Shown here piece after piece: positions 17,875-26,339 of a DNA stretch of 64,000 nucleotides. Position 1 is the first letter of the stretch, and each line of letters begins with the position of its first letter. The notes beneath the pieces were generated by a model. The model was given only the letters and a program-made list of their open reading frames with translations. It did no database searches and was not told the DNA's origin. The DNA comes from Streptomyces noursei ATCC 11455 (GTDB taxonomy: Bacteria > Actinomycetota > Actinomycetes > Streptomycetales > Streptomycetaceae). The stretch lies in contig NZ_CP011533.1 of the NCBI RefSeq assembly GCF_001704275.1, positions 7,502,001 to 7,566,000 of the forward strand. The letters are read 5' to 3'. The translations under genes and the position numbers were made by a program.

Positions 17875-18378
17875 CCCGTCCCCCCCACAAAACGTCCCCC
17901 CGTGGTGTACCACCGGACGTGTGCCGCGCCGTGGGCCCGGGGCCTGGCCGGCCCTTGGCGAACCGGCGTGCGGCGGGCGGGAGTTGCCCTGTCGCGCACC
18001 CGGGTCCGGGTCCTGCGGTGGCACAGACTCGCATCGTACCTGCGCTGTCGGTGCAGGTCGTAGAGGGCCGCACGAGGTGGAGACGGGGGAGTGAAAGGGG
18101 GCGCATCGGCGCGAAGCGAGCGGTGACCCTGGGTGAGGGAAGTGCCGCGCGGCGAGCGCCGCGAAAGGTGCTTTCGCACAGGACGAAGCCCCCGATCACG
18201 GGGGAACAACCGGGGGCTTCGCGTCTGCAGGCGGTCCGTTGAACCGCACATTGAGAACGTAAGTCCTGTACGCCCCCCAGGTCAAGCCGAGTTGGGGTAC
18301 TCGGCGGGTCCCGGTCGACGACTGGCGGCGTGTCAGCCATGGTCGGCTACACACGGTGAAATCCGGGCCCCGTCAATG
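17875..18378. other. noncoding region between EccA-like and kinase genes
   Basis: These 504 bp contain no credible gene. A short inverted repeat ACCTGC/GCAGGT is near 18038-18058. The main feature is the pair of alternative hairpins at 18184-18221, described separately. The promoter of the EccA-like gene must lie at the left side. Confidence 0.6.
18184..18221. terminator. alternative-hairpin terminator or attenuator
   Basis: CGAAGCCCCCG (18184-18194) and CGGGGGCTTCG (18211-18221) pair perfectly over 11 bp. The same left arm can instead use CCCCCG (18189-18194) with CGGGGG (18199-18204) around ATCA. The two folds exclude each other. It may be a plain terminator or a conditional one; which gene it serves is unclear. 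Confidence 0.55.
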
Positions 18379-18969
18379 CTATTTGGCGGGTCCCACGCAC
18401 ACCTCGTACCCCATCTGCCCCTGGTGCACCAGGAGATCGGCATACGGCCGGGACGGATCGGCCGCGAAGTGCGCGCGCTCCGCCGGAATCCAGCCATCCC
18501 AGAACGCGGAGAGCCCCGGACCGTCCCGGAGTTGACCCCGTTCCCATGAATGCTCGCGCGCCAGTTCCATCCAGAGCAGGCACGCGACGTACGGCCGCAA
18601 CTCGCGTCGTCCGGTGCCCACGCCCTCGACCAGTACCACCGGCTCGGGCGCCAGCTCCCGCACCGTGGTGAACTCCCGGCGCACCCAGTCGTAGACCTCG
18701 TAGCGCGCGGTCCCGCCCCGGGACAGCGGCGCCAGCACCTGCTCCCGGAACCGGCCGTTCCACGCGAACAGCTCCTCGTGTGTCGCGAGGTCGTCGGTGT
18801 GTACCACCGGAGCGCCGCCGAGCGCCTCCGCCAGCCGCCCGGCGAAGGTGCTCTTCCCCGATCCCGCGTGTCCGTCCACCGCGACCAGACGCACCGGGCC
18901 GCACGACGGCGGGAGGGTGCGCAGCCGGGCGGCCAGCGAGGTCAGTACGGGGTCCGGAACGGGAGTCAT
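18379..18969 (-). CDS. uridine-kinase-like P-loop protein
   Basis: A 196-residue P-loop NTPase related to uridine kinase. Walker A is GHAGSGKST (33-41), the acidic motif APVVHTDDLATHEELF (DD for metal) and the lid-side VVLVEGVGTGRREL. Family members phosphorylate uridine/cytidine or pantothenate-like substrates, but the specificity here is unknown. The ATG at 18969 begins a normal N-terminus. It is a single gene, divergent from the C39-like peptidase at 19137. Confidence 0.85.
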   Translation of the reverse strand: MTPVPDPVLTSLAARLRTLPPSCGPVRLVAVDGHAGSGKSTFAGRLAEALGGAPVVHTDDLATHEELFAWNGRFREQVLAPLSRGGTARYEVYDWVRREFTTVRELAPEPVVLVEGVGTGRRELRPYVACLLWMELAREHSWERGQLRDGPGLSAFWDGWIPAERAHFAADPSRPYADLLVHQGQMGYEVCVGPAK

Positions 18970-19136
18970 CCCACCAGCCTACGCGCCAGTGGTCCATACC
19001 AATATTCCTGCCGCGACGCGCGTCGAACCGCCTTCCTAAGCCCGCCCGGAACGGAGATAGTTGAGCCCATCCGCCGCACCGCACCGGACCCGACCGTCCG
19101 CACCGCGAGCCGTCCGCACCGACTGGGGGACCTCAC

Positions 19137-20522
19137 ATGACCAGCTCCGCGCCCCGGCGCACCGTCCTGGCCGCCGCACTCGCCGTCGCCGCGGGCGCCG
19201 CCGCGAGCCCCCTGGCCGCCGCCGGCGAGCCCGCCCGCCGGCCCGCCCTGCCGGTTCCCGAGACCACCCCGCGCCGATCGAAGAGCCCCGTGGACTACCA
19301 CGCCTGGACCACCGCCGCCGACTGGCACCAGGGCACCGGCCACGGCACCCGCGTGGTGTCCGGCCGCCGCCCCGGCGTCGCCCTCGCCCGCCCCGCCGGC
19401 ACCACCGAGTACCGCGACCCGCACACCGGCAAGACCGCCACCTGGGAGTACGCCACCTGGACCAGCCCGGTGCACCGCCTCCCGGTCCCGGCCACCGAGG
19501 CCGTCGCCTCCTGGAACGCGCACACCCCCGCCGGCACCTGGATCGCCGTCGAACTGCGCGGCACGTACTCGGACGGCGGCCACACCCCCTGGTACGTCAT
19601 GGGCCGCTGGACCGCCGGCGACGGCGAGACCGACATCCGGCGCACCTCGGTCGACGGCCAGAAGGACGGCCGCAGCGCCGTCTCGACCGACACCTTCGCC
19701 CTCGACGACCCCGCGAGCGGCCTCCGCCTGGCCGCCTACCAGCTCCGCCTCACCCTCCACCGCCGCCCCGGCACCACCGCCACCCCCACCGTCTGGCGAC
19801 TGGGCGCGATGGCCTCCGACCTCCCCGACCGCTTCGAGGTGCCGGTCTCCACACCCGGCCTCGTCGGCTGCGAACTGCACGTCCCCCGCTACTCGCAGGA
19901 GATCCACAAGGGCCAGTACCCCCAGTACGACAACGGGGGAGAGGCGTGGTGCAGCCCCACCTCCTCCGAAATGATCATCGAGTACTGGGGCCACCGCCCC
20001 ACCCGCCGGCAGCTCGCCTGGGTGGACCCCTCCTACGCCGACCCCCAGGTCTGCCACGCCGCCCGCTACACCTACGACTACCAGTACGAGGGCTGCGGCA
20101 ACTGGCCCTTCAACGCCGCCTACGCCGCCACCTACCCCGACCTCCAGGGCCTCGTCACCCGGCTGTCCTCCCTCACCGACGCCGAACGCCTCGTCCACGC
20201 CGGCATCCCCGTCATCACCTCCCAGTCCTTCCTCAAGACCGAACTCGACGGCGCGGGCTACGGCACCGCCGGCCACCTGATGACCGTCATCGGCTTCACC
20301 CCGACCGGCGACGTGATCGCCAACGACCCGGCCTCCCCCACCGACCCCGCCGTCCGCCGCGTCTACAAACGCCACGAGTTCGAGAACATCTGGCTGCGAA
20401 CGAAGCGCCACGACGAAAAAGGCCAGGTCAAGAGCGGTTCGGGCGGGGTGTGCTACCTGTACTTCCCGGCCAAGCCAGCACCAGCTCAGCACCGCGTCCT
20501 GCGCGAGCTCGGGATCCGGTAG
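19137..20522 (+). CDS. secreted C39-like peptidase
   Basis: A 461-residue exported protein. The signal sequence (RRTVLAAALAVAAGAAASPL, cleavage near AAAGEPA) has a twin Arg and could use Tat or Sec. A beta-rich N-terminal region (about 50-235) is of unknown function. The C-terminal papain-like C39_2 domain has the nucleophile C272 (GGEAWCSPTSSEM), H380 (GHLMTVIGF) and a following NDPASP as the third catalytic element. An extracellular cysteine peptidase or amidase is likely. The ATG at 19137 follows GGGGGACCTCAC. Confidence 0.87.
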   Translation: MTSSAPRRTVLAAALAVAAGAAASPLAAAGEPARRPALPVPETTPRRSKSPVDYHAWTTAADWHQGTGHGTRVVSGRRPGVALARPAGTTEYRDPHTGKTATWEYATWTSPVHRLPVPATEAVASWNAHTPAGTWIAVELRGTYSDGGHTPWYVMGRWTAGDGETDIRRTSVDGQKDGRSAVSTDTFALDDPASGLRLAAYQLRLTLHRRPGTTATPTVWRLGAMASDLPDRFEVPVSTPGLVGCELHVPRYSQEIHKGQYPQYDNGGEAWCSPTSSEMIIEYWGHRPTRRQLAWVDPSYADPQVCHAARYTYDYQYEGCGNWPFNAAYAATYPDLQGLVTRLSSLTDAERLVHAGIPVITSQSFLKTELDGAGYGTAGHLMTVIGFTPTGDVIANDPASPTDPAVRRVYKRHEFENIWLRTKRHDEKGQVKSGSGGVCYLYFPAKPAPAQHRVLRELGIR

Positions 20523-20632
20523 CGGTCAGGCCGCGAGGCCGACCGCCGACTCCTCCGGCAGGCGGCCAGCAGGACCCAGCGGCTGCCAGGGGGTTCGGCC
20601 TCGCTGTGACCGCCGGCCGATCGCGGGCCGGC

Positions 20633-21880
20633 TCAGCGGGCGGAGCCGAACTCGCGCACCACCTGTGGCAGGGCCTTGAGGACCGTCGTGGAGTGGTCGA
20701 ACTGCCCGACATCGCTGAGCTGCTGATCGGCCCCGTGGGAAGCCAGCTGACGTTGGCAGTACAGGGAGTTCGCGAAGGAGACGTCCTTGTCGCCCCTGGC
20801 GTGAAAGAGGCGCACCGGGACTGCGGGCCGCCAGTCACAGGTGGTGTCCATCACCTGCAGTTTCCGTTGCAGAATCCCCGTGGGGTTGCGCACCTTCTGG
20901 AGGAACTCATCGGTGAACAGTTCCTTCGAGGTCGCCGGCAGCGCGGTCGCGATCTCCGACGCCTGGTGGTCGCCGTCGAACAGCGCTTCCACCGTCTTGT
21001 CATAGGGGGCACGGAATGCCTGGTCCGTCGTGTCGTACAGGCCGTACATCCGGTTCCAGGCGGTGGCGAAATAGGCGAGGTAGAGCGATGACCGGACGAC
21101 CTTGTCGGCTGCCGCGGCGGCCTCGAAGGCACTCAGATCGAACGGGCCGGAGATCGGGGCCAGGGCACCCGGACGGAAGTACGGGTCGACGCCCTGTTGC
21201 AGGGCCCGCCCGACCATCATCGTGGCCGGTCCGCCCTGGGAGAACCCGCTGACCAGTACACGCCGGTCGAGCGTGCGACCGTCCCGGCGGGCGAAGGCAC
21301 GAGCCGCCCGCAACGCATCCACCGAAGCGCTGACGGTCGCCTCCGGGTTCCCGTACGGATGGATCCCGGGGCCCTTTCCCAGGCCGAGGTAGTCCGGTGC
21401 GGACACCGCTCGGCCGGTCGAGGCGAAGAACAACGCCGTGGCCCGGTCGGTGGACTTGTCACTCACCGAGGCCACCTCCCCTCGGTACACCTGCGTGCCG
21501 TGCAGCCAGGACACCACCCGAAGATCGCGGTCATCGTTCTTCGGCAGCGCGACCAGCTCGCTCGCCGTGGTGGGCTCGCCCTTGATGTCGACGGTGCGAT
21601 ACACGATCCGGTGGGCCCGCACGCCGTAGCGGACCTGTGCCGCGCCGATGCCGGTCTTCGCCAGACGGGCCACGACCTCCTTGGCGTCCAAGTCCGCCAC
21701 AGGGGTCGCAGAGATCACCGCACCGCGTGCTGCGGGCTGCTGGTACGAGGGAGAGGCGGCAGGCGAGGAGGACCGCTGGTGGCCGTCGCCGCACCCCGTC
21801 ACCGCCAGTACGGTCACGGCGCACACCAGAGCGAGCGCACCGCGCTTGGCTGATCTCCCATGGAGTCGAAAAAAGTTCAT
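20633..21880 (-). CDS. lipoprotein lipase, secretory-lipase (LIP) family
   Basis: A 415-residue alpha/beta hydrolase. The ATG at 21880 begins a lipoprotein signal (ALALVCAVTVLAVTGCGDGH) with lipobox LAVTGC, so it is probably anchored to the membrane surface. The nucleophile elbow is GFSQGG, preceded by the substrate channel PDYLGLGKGPGIHPYG. The likely acid and His lie in HARGDKDVSFANS and VGQFDHSTT. The upstream in-frame ATG (21976) would give a non-signal extension and is rejected. LIP enzymes hydrolyse triglycerides and short esters. It converges on the C39-like gene. Confidence 0.87.
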   Translation of the reverse strand: MNFFRLHGRSAKRGALALVCAVTVLAVTGCGDGHQRSSSPAASPSYQQPAARGAVISATPVADLDAKEVVARLAKTGIGAAQVRYGVRAHRIVYRTVDIKGEPTTASELVALPKNDDRDLRVVSWLHGTQVYRGEVASVSDKSTDRATALFFASTGRAVSAPDYLGLGKGPGIHPYGNPEATVSASVDALRAARAFARRDGRTLDRRVLVSGFSQGGPATMMVGRALQQGVDPYFRPGALAPISGPFDLSAFEAAAAADKVVRSSLYLAYFATAWNRMYGLYDTTDQAFRAPYDKTVEALFDGDHQASEIATALPATSKELFTDEFLQKVRNPTGILQRKLQVMDTTCDWRPAVPVRLFHARGDKDVSFANSLYCQRQLASHGADQQLSDVGQFDHSTTVLKALPQVVREFGSAR

Positions 21881-22020
21881 GACCGGACTCTGCCGCCCCC
21901 GGCATGCTCGGCACACTGGGACGAACACCCCACCCGTCAGGGGGTTTTCCCCACCGTGGTCTTCAGGCGGGCTCAATGACAGGGGGGACGAACCGGTTGA
22001 GCCCGTAGCCGCGGATTCGC

Positions 22021-22300
22021 CCCCCTCTGGTCCGCACCGGAGAAGCCCGCCTCGTGCGGGTCGGCCTTGACCAGGCGTGCGCCGCGCTGCAGCAGCCGGA
22101 AGCCGACCCGAACGGCGAGCACGTGACGTTGTCGGACCAGGATCATGCGCTGCTGGAGTCGCTCGCGGAGGACGGTCGCGTCGGCTGCCGGACTCTGGCG
22201 TCCGTCACGGGCTGATCGCAGACCTCGGTGCGACGGCGACGCGCCGAACTGCTTCGCACCTCGGTGGCGTACGTCGACGTCGACTTCGACGCCGAGTTGC
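22021..22300 (+). pseudogene. broken Lrp/AsnC-family regulator
   Basis: One frame reads LSDQDHALLESLAEDGRVGC and RTLASVTG, meets TGA at 22213-22215, then continues in the same frame SQTSVRRRRAELLRTSVAYV and DVDFDAEL. This is the second winged-helix of a double-HTH Lrp/AsnC regulator of Streptomyces type (consensus TGWS-STVRRRI-EL--SG--YFDVE-D--L). The stop sits exactly where Trp is expected, so a TGG-to-TGA change explains it. The N-terminal half and the ligand domain are missing, so the gene is truncated as well. The rest of the 21881-22513 gap holds nothing else I recognise. Confidence 0.6.
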
Positions 22301-22513
22301 CGGACCCGGATCGCCTGAAGGCGTCCCGGGCGCTTCCTCCCTTCTTGCCTGCCCGATCGACACCCGTTTCACGAGGTGCGGAAGAAATCGTCAGGGGTGC
22401 CTGGCACGCTGTCGAATATCGCCGGAAGTATCGGGCCAACTGGCTGTGGAGCGGGGCGGTCGTCAGGGTTGGCGACTGCCACACCGACTCTCATCAGGGA
22501 AGGAACCCGCGCT

Positions 22514-23623
22514 ATGACGACCGCCTTCGACCCCATCTCCGTGGGCTCGATGACGCTGCCCAACCGCATCGCCATGGCACCACTGACCCGCCGCCGCGCC
22601 TACGGCGAGGGCCTGTCCGCCACGGCGTTGACGGCCGAGTACTACGTGCAGCGCAGCACGGCGGGCCTGATCGTCGCCGAAGCGATGCAGCCCAGCCGTG
22701 TGGGCCAGGGATACACCGACACCCCCGGCCTGCACGACGAGCGACAGGTGCGGTCCTGGCGCCCGGTCACCGACGCGGTGCATACGGCGGGCGGCCGGAT
22801 CTACGCCCAGCTCATGCACGCCGGGCGCAACAGCCACCCCCAACTCCTCGGCGACGGGCTGCACCCCGTCGCTCCCTCACCCGTGGCAGCCGAGGGTGTG
22901 GTGCGCGTCAGCGGCGCCGAGCCCGCCGTCCGCAAGCCCTACCCCGTGCCGCGCGAACTGAGCGTCACGGAGATCCAGGAGACGATCGAAGACTTCGCGC
23001 AGGCCGCGCACAACGCGATACGGGCCGGCTTCGACGGCGTCGAACTGCACGGTGCCTACGGATACTTGATCCAGCAGTTCCTGTCCGACAACACCAACCG
23101 CCGCACCGACCGCTACGGCGGCTCCATCACGGGCCGCATCCGCTTCGTGCTGGAACTGGTGGACGCCGTGGCCGCCCGGATCGGCCCGCAGCGCCTGGCC
23201 CTGCGGATCTCACCCGGCTGCCCCGCCTTCGGACTCACCGAGACCGACGTCGACGACCTGTACGCGGCCCTGGTGTCCGAGCTGCGGGGCGACCTGGCCT
23301 ACCTCCACATCCTCGAGTTCCCCGGTCACCGCGCGCTCACCAAGCGCCTGCGCAATGCCTGGCCCTCGGCCTTCATGCTCAACCCACACGAGACACCGGA
23401 CTCCTGGCCCTCAGGGCCGGACGACCTGCACCTGATCGAAGACGGCCTGGCCGACATCCTGGCCTTCGGCACCCTGTACATCTCCAACCCCGACCTGGTG
23501 GCACGACTCCGGAACGGCAGCGCCGTCGCCCCGGCCGACCACACGACCTTCTACCGTGGCGACCACCGCGGCTACACGGACTACCCGGCACTGGCCGAAG
23601 CCGGTGCCCATGCGACGCCCTGA
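22514..23623 (+). CDS. Old Yellow Enzyme-family flavin oxidoreductase
   Basis: A 369-residue NADH:flavin oxidoreductase of the alkene-reductase type. It has the FMN barrel start LPNRIAMAPLTRRRA, the H-N pair at the active site in MHAGRNSH and HGAYGYLIQQFLSDNTNRRT, and a C-terminal phosphate-binding ILAFGTLYISNPDLVARL. It reduces activated C=C bonds with NAD(P)H. The ATG at 22514 has AGGGAAGGAA upstream. The last ten residues (GRGDHRGYTDYPA-like segment) are normal for the family. Its neighbours are decayed genes, including the end of a possible redox-partner oxidoreductase. Confidence 0.9.
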   Translation: MTTAFDPISVGSMTLPNRIAMAPLTRRRAYGEGLSATALTAEYYVQRSTAGLIVAEAMQPSRVGQGYTDTPGLHDERQVRSWRPVTDAVHTAGGRIYAQLMHAGRNSHPQLLGDGLHPVAPSPVAAEGVVRVSGAEPAVRKPYPVPRELSVTEIQETIEDFAQAAHNAIRAGFDGVELHGAYGYLIQQFLSDNTNRRTDRYGGSITGRIRFVLELVDAVAARIGPQRLALRISPGCPAFGLTETDVDDLYAALVSELRGDLAYLHILEFPGHRALTKRLRNAWPSAFMLNPHETPDSWPSGPDDLHLIEDGLADILAFGTLYISNPDLVARLRNGSAVAPADHTTFYRGDHRGYTDYPALAEAGAHATP

Positions 23624-23842
23624 AGAGCGGGCCGGACAGCGACACCTCCTGCCCAGCCACCACCGCCGCTCCGCACCCGACCCACCAACCAGGCACAAGC
23701 CCACTGCCGACCCACGTCGGTGGACCAGGGCTGGTACTCCCACCACACCTGGTGTGACGGACCTCGTCGGGAAAGGAGCGGCCTCGGGTACCCGCCGACC
23801 GCACCGCCCTGCAGACGTGCCTGCCCGCACCGCATGGCGGCG

Positions 23843-24105
23843 TCAGACCATCAGCGCGGCGGCTTGCCGACGTGCCTGGCGCAGCCATGATGCGCGCATT
23901 GCGTCCGTCGAGTCGGTGACCGTACGGAAGACGATCCGGCGGACGTCGGCGACGCCTACGTACGGCAGGACGCATGCCGCCCAGATCCTTTGCGGCGGAT
24001 CGCCGAACTCGCTCTCTTCGCGGTCGGCAGGGGTGTCGGAGGTGTTCAGCACGAGTGCCCGGCCGGCCTTCAGCAGCCCTGCGGGCTCGCATGGTTCCTC
24101 CCTGG
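23843..24105 (-). pseudogene. 3' remnant of NAD(P)H oxidoreductase (flavodoxin-like fold)
   Basis: The last 80 or so codons of the frame read AGLLKAGRALVLNTSDTPA and then DREESEFGDPPQRIWAACVL, PYVGVADVRRIVFRTVTDST. This is the characteristic C-terminal half of MdaB/YwrO-type NAD(P)H:quinone oxidoreductases, with the GDP--RIW--CVLPYVGV motif. Upstream of about 24105 the similarity ends abruptly, and the flavin-binding N-terminal half is absent. The gene is therefore truncated. The 23624-23842 gap before it holds no recognisable gene. Confidence 0.65.
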
Positions 24106-24288
24106 TCGATGGCGGTCCTCCCCGACTGTGCCCTGCCTGTTGCCGCACACCGCATCTGGGGTCTGTGGCCTTGGAGTTGATGGTGGCGACGGCGGGCTCG
24201 TGTCTGGCTGCGTGATCGGGGTGGCGGTGTCGTGGAAGACGTACGCCGGCGTCGGCGGGGGTGCGCTGAGATGCCCTCGGGCGGGGCG

Positions 24289-24702
24289 TCAGGCGCGGAG
24301 TGCGAGGTGCCTGTCGAGCCGGGTGCGTAGGCGGGCGGAGGCCCCGCGGAGCGTCCCGAGCCGTCGGACCTCTTCCGTCGCGAGTTCGGTTCGTGCTGCC
24401 AGGGCGAGCACGGCGGCATAGGGGCGTTCGCCCTCGGCGAGCTTCGCCGCCACGGCATCGCGCACGGCCCGCAACACCATGAGGTCCGCACCGGGATGCT
24501 CCGCCAGCAGACACAGGAGCCTGTTGTCGTTCCAGGTGCTGTCGTGGGCCGTGCTCAGTTCCACCAGGGTCTCGGGCGCGGTACGGGGATTGACCGCCAG
24601 TGCATGCCAGACGAAGGGATACGGGCACTGCGCAAGTCGATGCAGGGCGGTGCTGTCGTCCTCGGTACGTGCCAGTTCCAGATAGTCGGCAGGGGTGCGC
24701 AC
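24289..24702 (-). CDS. conserved hypothetical, helical-repeat-like
   Basis: A 137-residue soluble protein. The GTG at 24702 (VRTPADYLELARTEDDSTAL) has a strong GGGGGGAA 9 nt upstream; longer starts lack this. The sequence is entirely helical in appearance, with short repeated units (HRLAQCPYPFVWHALAVNP, then APETLVELSTAHDSTWNDNR) that recall leucine-rich-repeat-variant or HEAT-like proteins (LAxNPxTPxETLxxL). No catalytic motif is visible. It is a single gene flanked by a decayed oxidoreductase and a secreted peptide gene. Confidence 0.7.
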   Translation of the reverse strand: MRTPADYLELARTEDDSTALHRLAQCPYPFVWHALAVNPRTAPETLVELSTAHDSTWNDNRLLCLLAEHPGADLMVLRAVRDAVAAKLAEGERPYAAVLALAARTELATEEVRRLGTLRGASARLRTRLDRHLALRA

Positions 24703-24941
24703 GGACGGATTCCCCCCAGGATCGTCGGAAAGGCCATCCTCGCAGGGGATTTGGCCACTCGTGACGGGGCGGATTTCGCAGGCGACCGAGGGGCGGGAAG
24801 TCATCCGTGGATATTTCCCGGCACGGAGGGTCCCGACGGTTTCTCGGCGAGGTCGGTCCTGGTGGATCGGCCGCTCTAGCCCAGCCAGGCTACGGTGGGC
24901 GCCGCACGGTGACGTTGTTGCCGGTAGTTCGTTGGCACGAC

Positions 24942-25133
24942 ATGAAAAATACGCGTTGTGCACTCGTCGGTCTCGTGCTCGCGACCGCGCTTCTCGGCTC
25001 CATGTCGGTGCAGGCTGTGGCCGTCCCCAATGACGAAACCCCGCTTCAAACGCACCTCACGATGCCGCTGAGCAACCTCCTGACGGAAAACGGCACTCCG
25101 GCCGATTGGAGAATCCTCGGCTACCGACTCTGA
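24942..25133 (+). CDS. small secreted peptide
   Basis: A 63-residue open frame from ATG 24942. It has a textbook Sec signal (MKNTRCALVGLVLATALLGS then MSVQAVAVP), with likely cleavage near QAVA. The mature part is about 35 residues, has no Cys and ends NGTPADWRILGYRL. Its codons are less GC-biased than those of neighbouring genes. There is no strong ribosome site, and the region upstream contains GGTGACGTTGTTG. It could be a signalling or antagonistic peptide; it could also be a leftover signal sequence of a decayed exported protein. Confidence 0.5.
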   Translation: MKNTRCALVGLVLATALLGSMSVQAVAVPNDETPLQTHLTMPLSNLLTENGTPADWRILGYRL

Positions 25134-25292
25134 ATAGCCGGGTACGCCGCAGGGCCGTTCACCGCTTTCGGTAGCCGCTGGTCGTGGTGCGGGATCAGGC
25201 GGCTCGCCGGTGCCAATGCCGGGAACCCGGGGAACGCAGGAAATTCGAGGTACCCGAGTAACCCGAGCAAGCCGCGTGATCCGGGGGGCTGG

Positions 25293-25748
25293 TCAGCGGT
25301 TCGTGTTGTGGGCCGCCGGTGCGAATGCCCGGGTCACGGCGAGGCTGTCCTCGTAGACGTGGTGGCGGGTGACCAGTCCGTTCTCGACGGTGAGGTGGAG
25401 GGCGAAGCGGGCGCGGTAGGCGCGTCCGGTGGTCCGTGCGGTCTGGCGGATCTCGCCGAGGACGACGGCTTCGGGGCCGTCCACGAGGATCCGCTCGATC
25501 TCGGTGGCCGCGGCCTCGGGGATGTGGTGCTCGGCGAGTTCGCGGTAGTGGGCGGCGGCGTCGGCGCGGGTGGTGCGGTGACGGATCCAGGGGGTGGCGG
25601 TGCGGCCGTGCTCGGCCTCCGGCCAGTCCAGCTTCCAGTCGGCGTCGTCGGCGTACAGCTCCGCGATGCGCTCCGGGTCGCCCTCGCCGATCCGGTGCAG
25701 CAGTTCTTCCACCACGGAGCGGGTGGTCGTCGGCGTGGTCGTGGTCAT
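25293..25748 (-). CDS. SnoaL-like/NTF2-fold protein
   Basis: A 151-residue protein with the cone-shaped SnoaL fold pattern: an N-terminal helix (VVEELLHRIGEGDPERIAEL), YADDADWKLDWPE, then four strands ending FALHLTVENGLVTRHHVYED. Family members act as ketosteroid-isomerase-like enzymes or binding proteins, and the substrate is unknown. The ATG at 25748 has GAAGGGA upstream. The first nine residues are a Thr run. Confidence 0.82.
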   Translation of the reverse strand: MTTTTPTTTRSVVEELLHRIGEGDPERIAELYADDADWKLDWPEAEHGRTATPWIRHRTTRADAAAHYRELAEHHIPEAAATEIERILVDGPEAVVLGEIRQTARTTGRAYRARFALHLTVENGLVTRHHVYEDSLAVTRAFAPAAHNTNR

Positions 25749-26339
25749 GGTGGGGGCGTCCCTTCGGGTAGTCGATGCATGGGTGGGGGTGGGTGTGTCA
25801 GGGGCGTCCCCATCTTGTCGTGGGGGGAGGAGGGGGGCGATTACCTGGGAGGTAAGGGGGCGCGGTCGGCGGCCTTGCCGTGGGCCGGCAACCTCTCCGC
25901 CCTCGTCGTGGCCCGGGACACCGGTCGCCGCGCCCGCGGCCTGGACGATCGGGACCCGGTGCGGATCGCGGTCAGCGACCAGGTCCCTTCCTCCGTCGGC
26001 GACACGCTGCGGATCATCGGCGCGGAGCCGCTGGCCGTGCACGGCGCCGACGCCCACCGCGACGTGGTCGAGAGGGGTGCCGGGATCGCCCGCTGGACCG
26101 TCGACCGGGGTACGGGGGCCGACGGCCGGCGAGCGAGAACAGTGCGTCGAGGTACGGGGCGAGGGCGGACATGGGCCGGCCTCCTGGTCGGGACGGGGCG
26201 TGCGGGCCCGGTGTTCGCGGCGCGTCGCGCTCCCGGACGAGCCGCACCGGCAGACGATCACGCACCGGTCGGGGGCGCGCTACCCCGGTCCGCCGCCGCC
26301 CCTTCCCGGTGGGGCGGCCCGGCCCCGTGCGCGCGCCGC
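25749..26339. other. 590-bp gap with a possible SDR gene remnant
   Basis: No intact gene is visible. On the minus strand an ATG at 26172 with a perfect AGGAGG 6 nt upstream begins MSALAPYLDALFSLAGRRPP. This resembles the N-terminus of short-chain dehydrogenases (LFSLAGRTALVTGG), but the frame then loses all similarity, so it may be a truncated gene. Plus-strand frames from 25880 to 26100 are open with high GC but have no recognised similarity. Confidence 0.3.
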
